A stretch of DNA of 64,000 bases. Source: Streptomyces sp. NBC_01142. GTDB taxonomy: Bacteria > Actinomycetota > Actinomycetes > Streptomycetales > Streptomycetaceae. The stretch covers positions 186,001 through 250,000 of the forward strand of contig NZ_JAPEOR010000003.1 in NCBI RefSeq assembly GCF_026341125.1. Reading direction: 5' to 3'. A program made the translations under genes and the position numbers. The notes beneath the pieces were generated by a model that ran no database searches, had not been told where the DNA came from, and worked only from the letters and a program-made list of their open reading frames with translations. Numbering within the stretch: the first letter of the stretch is position 1; every line of letters starts with the position of its first letter. Shown piece by piece: positions 59,337-64,000 of this stretch.

Positions 59337-60557
59337 ATGACGGACGAGACTGGCATCGACGTCTATCTGGGCCTGGACGTCGGCAAGGGCGATCACCACG
59401 CCACCGCCGTGAGCCGGGCGGGGAAGAAGGTGTTCGACAAGCCGCTGCCCAACAGTGAGCCGAAACTGCGGGAGCTGTTCGACAAGCTCCGGGCCAAGCA
59501 CGGCACGGTGCTGGTGGTCGTCGACCAGCCGGCTTCCATCGGGGCCCTGCCGCTGGCGGTCGCGCGGGACACGGGCTGCCAGGTCGCCTACCTGCCCGGT
59601 CTCACAATGCGACGGATCGCCGATCTTTACCCCGGTGAGGCCAAGACCGATGCCCGCGACGCGTTCATCATCGCGGACGCCGCCAGAGCGATGCCCCACA
59701 CCCTGAGGACCATCGATCCCGCCGACGAGACCGTCGCCGAACTCGCGATGATCGCCGGGTTCGACGACGATCTCGCGGGCGAGTCCACCCGGATCGCCAA
59801 CCGGCTCCGCGGCCTCCTCACCCAGATCCACCCGTCGCTCGAACGGGTCCTGGGCCCGCGCATCCAGCACCCGGCCGTGCTCAGACTGCTCGACCAGTTC
59901 GGCTCACCCGCCCAGATCCGCAAAGCCGGACGCCGTCGCCTCGTGACCTTGATACGTCCCAAAGCGCCGCGGATGGCGGAGCGGCTGGTCGAGGACGTCT
60001 TCACCGCACTCGACGAACAGACCGTCGTCGTTCCGGGCACCGAGGCTGCCGCGCTGATCGTCCCCAGCCTTGCGAGTTCGCTCCAGTCCGTTCTTGACCA
60101 GCGCAAACTCCTCGCCGCGAGGATCGAGGAACTCCTGGAGGCCCACCCTCTTTCCCAGGTCCTGATCTCGATGCCCGGCATCGGGATCAGGACCGCGGCC
60201 CGCATCCTCGTCGACGTCGGAGACGGCAGCGGCTTCGCCACCGCCGGCCATCTCGCTGCCTACGCCGGCCTCGCTCCCGTGACCCGGAACTCCGGCTCCT
60301 CCATCCGCGGCGAACACCCCTCCCGGCGAGGCAACAAACAGCTCAAGAGAGCCTTCTACCTCGCCGCGTTCGCCTCACTCTCCCAGCCCGAGTCACGCGC
60401 CTACTACGACCGCAAACGCAGGGAGGGGAAGCACCACATCGCCGCCCTCATCGCGCTCGCCCGACGACGCATCGACGTCCTCTTCGCCATGCTCCGAGAC
60501 GGCACCTTCTACCAACCACCCACAGCGGCTACGGCTTGACGAAAACCATAGAGGCAC
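59234..60557 (+). mobile_element. IS110-family insertion sequence (ends approximate)
   Basis: TAGAGGCAC occurs at 59234-59242 and 60549-60557, bracketing the transposase gene by 95 bp on the left and 10 bp on the right. IS110 elements lack terminal inverted repeats and have short direct repeats as recombination cores, so these are candidate ends of an element of about 1.32 kb. If a full-length bridge RNA is present the left end must lie farther out. Confidence 0.5.
59337..60539 (+). CDS. IS110-family transposase, intact
   Basis: 400 residues. The N-terminal RuvC-like DEDD domain begins VYLGLDVGKGDHHATAV (Asp14) and contains VVVDQPASIGALP and AKTDARDAFIIADAA. The C-terminal transposase_20 domain has SMPGIGIRTAARILVDVG and the conserved serine in NSGSSIRGEHPSRRGNKQLKRAF. 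It rearranges DNA by a serine-dependent, bridge-RNA-guided route in characterised relatives. No frameshift or stop interrupts it, so the element may be active. The ATG at 59337 follows GGGAGCGAAGG. Confidence 0.92.
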   Translation: MTDETGIDVYLGLDVGKGDHHATAVSRAGKKVFDKPLPNSEPKLRELFDKLRAKHGTVLVVVDQPASIGALPLAVARDTGCQVAYLPGLTMRRIADLYPGEAKTDARDAFIIADAARAMPHTLRTIDPADETVAELAMIAGFDDDLAGESTRIANRLRGLLTQIHPSLERVLGPRIQHPAVLRLLDQFGSPAQIRKAGRRRLVTLIRPKAPRMAERLVEDVFTALDEQTVVVPGTEAAALIVPSLASSLQSVLDQRKLLAARIEELLEAHPLSQVLISMPGIGIRTAARILVDVGDGSGFATAGHLAAYAGLAPVTRNSGSSIRGEHPSRRGNKQLKRAFYLAAFASLSQPESRAYYDRKRREGKHHIAALIALARRRIDVLFAMLRDGTFYQPPTAATA

Positions 60558-60987
60558 CTTTTGATCGCTGTGCCACCTCTGCGTCCCACGGCGTCTTGCA
60601 CGGCCCGTCGTCGATTGAGGTATGTGTGGCCCCTTCCTGCTGACGCCTCCTCGGCTGCTCGGCTGGCACAGTCTTGGGCCGGGATCACCGAGTTTTCGCC
60701 GAAGCGGCGCGTGGTGCAAGCTGCGCGCGGGTGTCGGCACGACTCTCGGCATGCAGCCCCCGGGGTAGGGCAGCCACCAACTTCTGCGCGAGCCCAATGG
60801 AAACGTCGAAGGCCACGTCCTGCAACACGGAGGCGGCAGCATGCGGCGAGAAGAGGAGCGCCCACCTGGGGCTGCCGGCGTCTCCGCCACCCCGGAACGT
60901 CCACGTGGGAGCGGCCACGTCCCCCGAGGCCGCGGCCGCCGGTTCGAGCAGATCAAGCGCGATGCGGAGGGGTGTGAAGGGCGGAGG
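60540..60987. other. No gene recognised
   Basis: Apart from the putative IS right end (TAGAGGCAC at 60549) this 448-bp stretch has only short, overlapping frames on both strands without family motifs or ribosome sites. It is probably decayed or junction sequence. Confidence 0.6.
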
Positions 60988-61809
60988 TCAGCCGAGTGTG
61001 AGGAGGCCGGCTTCGACGACGGCGCGGCCGAAGGGGCTCGCGAGTTCGGCGAGACGTTCGCAGTCGGCGTCACCCAGGGCAGCGTAGGCGGGAAGGGCCA
61101 GGCGGTCGGTGCGGTCCTCGATGTGCCGGCGCAGGCGTACGCCGTCCGGGCTCAGGGACTCGCCGTCGAGGAGACCTCTCGTGCGCAGGCGCTCCTCGGT
61201 GTCGGCCCACTCCTCCGCGGGCCATGCGCGGCTTCCCTTGAGGAAGTCGACGGGAACCTCACCGGTGGCAGCGTGCAGAACCAGGGCCTCCAAGCCCCCC
61301 ACGCCCTCGCTCAGCAAGCACGCGACATGGCCGTCCCCCCGGAACTCCCGGAGCAGCGTCTGAGCGTGCCACAGCTGCAGTACCGGTTCCTCCGGCCAGG
61401 GCAGCGCAGCATGCGCGGCGAACAGCGGGCGGCCCTGCGCGTGTTCGCAGGCCGCGTCGGCGGCCCTGCGGGTCAGCGCCAGGACCTCGTCGAAAGCGGG
61501 GAGTTCGTGGATGCCGGCCCGTCGCAGGGCCTCGCTCGCGGCGGCGTGCCGCGCGTCCAGCACCTGCTGCGGCGTCACCGCGTCCCAGACCCCGTCGACC
61601 GCTTTCCGTACGAGACCGGGGTTGAAGTTGTAGAAGGTCGAGATGACCAGCTCAGCGGATGCTCGGCCGAAGGCGGCGCTCCGGGAGGCGAAGTACCCGG
61701 CGTGTCCGCTCAGTCCGAGGTCCGCGTACCGTCGCCTTCCCTCGGGGGCGAAGTAGATCATGCCGTGTACGGGCTCGAGTCGGCGCCAGGCTGTTCGCGC
61801 TGTCTTCAT
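60988..61809 (-). CDS. SCO6745-like helix-turn-helix-type protein
   Basis: 273 residues resembling the Streptomyces SCO6745 family: RRLEPVHGMIYFAPEGRRRYADLGL, GHAGYFASRSAAFG, VISTFYNFNPGLVRKAVDGVW, and late LRTRGLLDGESLSPDGVRLRRHIEDRTDRL, a region like a winged helix. A transcription-related role has been suggested by fold only. The gene appears complete. It lies immediately downstream of a broken hydrolase gene on the same strand (gap 4 bp), so the two were once an operon. Confidence 0.7.
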   Translation of the reverse strand: MKTARTAWRRLEPVHGMIYFAPEGRRRYADLGLSGHAGYFASRSAAFGRASAELVISTFYNFNPGLVRKAVDGVWDAVTPQQVLDARHAAASEALRRAGIHELPAFDEVLALTRRAADAACEHAQGRPLFAAHAALPWPEEPVLQLWHAQTLLREFRGDGHVACLLSEGVGGLEALVLHAATGEVPVDFLKGSRAWPAEEWADTEERLRTRGLLDGESLSPDGVRLRRHIEDRTDRLALPAYAALGDADCERLAELASPFGRAVVEAGLLTLG

Positions 61810-61813
61810 GGGG

Positions 61814-62085
61814 TTACCTCTTCCGAGAGTCGACAGAGGGGGTATTCGCTGGAGTTCCGGACTCGCCGTGCGCCCGCAGATGTTCGAGCAGCAGGCGGCT
61901 CAGCGTTTTGGGCGCCTCCTCGGGGACCCAGTGGCTGACGCCCTGAAGTATCTCGAACCGGTACGGCCCGTTGACCCACTGCCTCGTCTCCCGCGCGGCC
62001 GCCGGGCCGAACGCGCTGTCCTGCGTGCTCCAGACGTACAGCGTGGGCACCTCGACGACGCCGATAGCGCCGTCGGGGCGAGCAC
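61814..62085 (-). pseudogene. Alpha/beta hydrolase, C-terminal fragment
   Basis: The frame ending at 61814 encodes VVEVPTLYVWSTQDSAFG, the strand that carries the acidic residue of the triad, and ILQGVSHWVPEEAPKTLSRLLLEHL, which carries the catalytic His, of an epoxide-hydrolase-like enzyme. Upstream of about 62085 similarity ends abruptly and the nucleophile half is absent. The break faces a truncated plus-strand gene. Confidence 0.7.
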
Positions 62086-62313
62086 ATCGTCGGCTCGGTC
62101 GAGGTGGGCTTGGGGTTGGCCCTCCCCGAGGCGGTGCGCGGGCAGTGTGTCGACAGCCACGACCATCTCGACGCGTTGGTCTGTGCCCTGGTTGCTCGCG
62201 CCGTCCTGGTCGGGGCCACTCTGTGGCCGCGTTCTCCGGACGAGCGCGCGGCCGCTGGGCAGGAGGGCTGGATCCACCTGCCCGGTACGGATCTGGCGGC
62301 CCTCCGCCACTGA
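62086..62313 (+). pseudogene. C-terminal fragment resembling a DUF429 protein
   Basis: The frame through CVDSHDHLDALVCALVARAV and EGWIHLPGTDLAAL looks like the end of DUF429 nuclease-fold proteins, stopping at 62313. The N-terminal part is missing; the join with the hydrolase remnant at about 62085 marks a rearrangement point. Family likeness is from memory of the C-terminal pattern. Confidence 0.5.
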
Positions 62314-62351
62314 CGGCTGAATTGGGGTTGCCCTGACGGAGGTTGGCGGAT

Positions 62352-62388
62352 ACCAATAAAGACAATGCCAACCGTCAAGTGCGGTTGA
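62352..62388. repeat. Right direct repeat (attR-like), orphan copy of yjbQ 3' end
   Basis: The frame reads DTNKDNANRQVRLTFLG, the same as the end of intact yjbQ except Thr for Ser, and has no yjbQ sequence before it. 28 bp (62361-62388) are identical to 56432-56459. The surrounding third-position differences suggest the two ends came from different strains or species. Confidence 0.88.
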
Positions 62389-62397
62389 CTTTCCTCG

Positions 62398-62423
62398 GGT
62401 ACGGTCGCGCTCGCGACCGTACC
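62398..62423. repeat. Perfect 12-bp inverted repeat beside the right direct repeat
   Basis: GGTACGGTCGCG and its complement CGCGACCGTACC flank a CT loop, 9 bp after the direct repeat. It could be a terminator left from the gene next to the original insertion point or an arm of an attachment site. The next 255 bp to 62679 hold no gene I can support. Confidence 0.75.
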
Positions 62424-62678
62424 CGGCATCCCCGGCCCCACCGAGCGGCGTTCCTGTCTGCCGATCGCGCTCATTCGGTCGCCTTGGCCGCTCCTGCTGG
62501 TCCGGTTCTCTTTGTTCGGGATGCCGAGCAAAAGGACCAGGGCCGTGTCGCGGCTACGACGGGCGCAGACACGGATCAAGGGCACCCGAGGGGTCGTCGC
62601 CGTCCTGAAGGCAGGGTCGCGGGGTCTGGCACACGCTCCCCCAGACACCCCCCAGGGTCTGTCGCGGGGGCCGACCGG

Positions 62679-63329
62679 TCAGGTGTTGTCCGCCTCGTCC
62701 TCCCGGGCGGCGTCCCGGGCGAGCGCGGCGAGGTCCGGAAGCAGCCCGGCCAATTCCTCCAGCAGCTTGTCCAGGTCCACGATCTCGGGCAGCGGGTACA
62801 CGAAGCACGCCCCGTTCTCCCTGAACGAGACCGCCGGTCCGGCGAACCTCACCAGACGCTTCGGCAGATCCGAGGCGTAGAACCGCTCGGCCGTCCCCGC
62901 GGAGTCGTCGCTCATCGTCAGGTACGGCAGATCCTTGGGGAAGGTCAGATTGAGCTCCGCCGCACTCCAGTGGCGCTCCAGACGTAGGTTCGGTCCGCTG
63001 CCCCGAAGGTCGAAGCACACGATCAGCCAGTGCTGGTCCCTGCGCGAAATCTGCTCGTAGCGACTGTCGACGGTGACCTGGTGGTCGCTGAGCGGGCCGG
63101 TAACGGTGATTCCGTGCCGCGTTCGCAACAGCCAGGGGAAGTGGCCCGCGTACCCGGCCCACTCCTCTCCGTCCTTGCCGCGCTCGATTCGCTGCCAGCC
63201 GGGACGGGCGGCCAGGACGCGCATCGCCCGCTCCGCCTTGCCGACCCGGCGAGCGGTACGGACCGCGAAGGTGAGTCCGATCAGGGACGGGGCCAAGATG
63301 ACGGCGAAACCAATGATCCAGCCCACCAC
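62679..63329 (-). CDS. Membrane-anchored hypothetical protein
   Basis: 216 residues: one N-terminal membrane helix (VGWIIGFAVILAPSLIGLTFAV) followed by a soluble domain with WAGYAGHFPWLLRTRHGITVTG and FRENGACFVYPLPEIVDLDKLLEELAGLL. No enzymatic motif is recognised. The GTG at 63329 has AAAGGACG upstream. It lies just outside the island's right repeat and is probably native chromosome. Confidence 0.75.
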   Translation of the reverse strand: MVGWIIGFAVILAPSLIGLTFAVRTARRVGKAERAMRVLAARPGWQRIERGKDGEEWAGYAGHFPWLLRTRHGITVTGPLSDHQVTVDSRYEQISRRDQHWLIVCFDLRGSGPNLRLERHWSAAELNLTFPKDLPYLTMSDDSAGTAERFYASDLPKRLVRFAGPAVSFRENGACFVYPLPEIVDLDKLLEELAGLLPDLAALARDAAREDEADNT

Positions 63330-63489
63330 ATACGTCCTTTCGCTCCACCCCGGGAAGTCCGTTCGCCCGCATCTTCACGCAGCGGGTCGCCGCAGGACAT
63401 CGGTGAAACTACGTAAAGGGCTACGGAGACCGCGTGTTCACACCCTGCCGCCGAAGAAGACCTGAACCTCCCGGACTGGGTCGGCTGGA

Positions 63490-63663
63490 GCGGTCGGCCG
63501 GGCCTGCATCTCCCTCGGCTCGCCGGCGGCGGATCCATCTGTGGGCCGTGACGCGGGAGATGCCCATCTCGGCTGCGACATATGGGATGGGGCGGCCGGC
63601 GCAGACACATTGGACGAGCCGCCGCCTGCCGTGAACGGTCAGCCGGGCATTACGGTGGGACAC
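63490..63663 (-). pseudogene. IS481-family transposase, N-terminal fragment
   Basis: A GTG at 63663 opens VSHRNARLTVHGRRRLVQCV, AAEMGISRVTAHRWIRRRRAEG, ADRSSRP, the standard start and helix-turn-helix of IS481-type transposases in Streptomyces. Similarity stops after about 60 residues and the DDE catalytic domain is absent. Confidence 0.75.
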
Positions 63664-63867
63664 GGAGGCCGGACCGGAAAGCTACCTGGTCGAATGACGC
63701 CCCCCACGGACCGTGCAGTCGGCTCCCGCCGGGGATGATGACGTTTCTATGAACGTATCGGCTGGTTGTGCAGGCAAGGTTGCGGAGGAGCGACCACTCG
63801 GGAATGATCACGCGGACTTGTTGGGAATGGAGACGCGCCGGTACCGGCGTGGGACGAGACGGCGACG

Positions 63868-64000
63868 ATGCTGATCGGCAGAGCTGACGAACTGAAGCGG
63901 CTCATCTCGGCGATCGGCAGTCTGGGGCAGGACGGCGTTCCCGCTGTCGTAGACATCGCCGGAGACGTCGGCATGGGGAAGAGTCGGCTGCTGAGCGAGC
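63868..64000 (+). CDS. STAND/AAA ATPase regulator, LuxR-type (partial, cut by right edge)
   Basis: The first 44 residues, MLIGRADELKRLISAIG followed by the P-loop GDVGMGKSRLL, match the N-terminal ATPase of large LuxR-family (MalT/LAL-like) or SARP-associated STAND regulators. The DNA-binding part would be beyond the window. No convincing ribosome site precedes the ATG. The class is inferred from the start only. Confidence 0.6.
   Translation, partial: MLIGRADELKRLISAIGSLGQDGVPAVVDIAGDVGMGKSRLLSE

Larger units (their letters stand above)
56423..62388. mobile_element. Degraded genomic island inserted at the 3' end of yjbQ
   Basis: The last 17 codons of yjbQ recur 5.9 kb downstream without the rest of the gene. 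Between the copies lie a truncated serine recombinase, a truncated winged-helix-like gene, a P450 with a shortened ATPase, an IS110 element, a SCO6745-type gene and fragments of a hydrolase and a DUF429-like protein. This is the layout left by site-specific integration into a gene's 3' end followed by decay. No intact integrase, replication or conjugation gene remains. Confidence 0.6.

Overview
The window looks like chromosomal DNA of a Streptomyces or close actinomycete. GC is very high throughout, GTG starts are common, and it carries WhiB, SSI-type protease inhibitor, CsbD, MurT/GatD, a 341-residue PfkA and many Tat-exported proteins. No rRNA, tRNA or CRISPR array was seen.

Region 1 (1-12.0 kb) is a probable biosynthetic cluster on the plus strand. 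It holds a covalent-flavin oxidase, an MFS exporter, a two-protein carboxylic-acid reductase (adenylating half plus aldehyde-dehydrogenase half), a copper chaperone with a tyrosinase-like copper oxidase, a secreted carboxylesterase, an AsnB-type amidotransferase and a DsbA-fold protein. A GAF-LuxR regulator diverges from it and is cut by the left edge. The set recalls the grixazone (gri) and nitrosobenzamide (nsp) pathways for o-aminophenols, but no 3-amino-4-hydroxybenzoate-forming enzymes are visible here. A MarR-controlled drug exporter follows (12.0-13.8 kb).

Region 2 (13.9-26.6 kb) holds a Tat-exported protein of unknown role, a tight psuG-HAD phosphatase-acyltransferase operon reminiscent of C-glycoside biosynthesis, and a run of small stress and regulatory genes: three VOC proteins, a second HAD phosphatase, an anti-sigma-type ATPase, an isochorismatase-like hydrolase, WhiB, a frameshifted F420-type oxidoreductase, CsbD and an SSI inhibitor.

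Region 3 (26.7-42.9 kb) is mostly core: CtaG, PfkA, the GatD/MurT lipid II amidation pair, peptide deformylase, TetR with acyl-CoA dehydrogenase, glutathione peroxidase, TesB, a large DUF3516-type helicase, a membrane hydrolase and a heterodimeric ABC exporter with one consensus and one degenerate ATP site.

Region 4 (43.1-56.5 kb) carries a secreted PNGase A homologue facing a GH109-type glycosidase, a MarR/ABC exporter pair, and a lysine/pipecolate catabolic operon (FAD amine oxidase, 2-oxoadipate dioxygenase HglS, semialdehyde dehydrogenase) with a divergent LysR.

Region 5 (56.4-64.0 kb) is accessory. The 3' end of yjbQ is repeated 5.9 kb downstream, bracketing an island with a truncated serine recombinase, a cytochrome P450 coupled to a shortened ATPase, an IS110 element and several gene fragments. 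Past it lie a membrane protein, an IS481 scrap and the start of a STAND/LuxR-type ATPase regulator cut by the right edge. Short tandem repeats recur at gene boundaries, twice copying a gene's stop-codon region.
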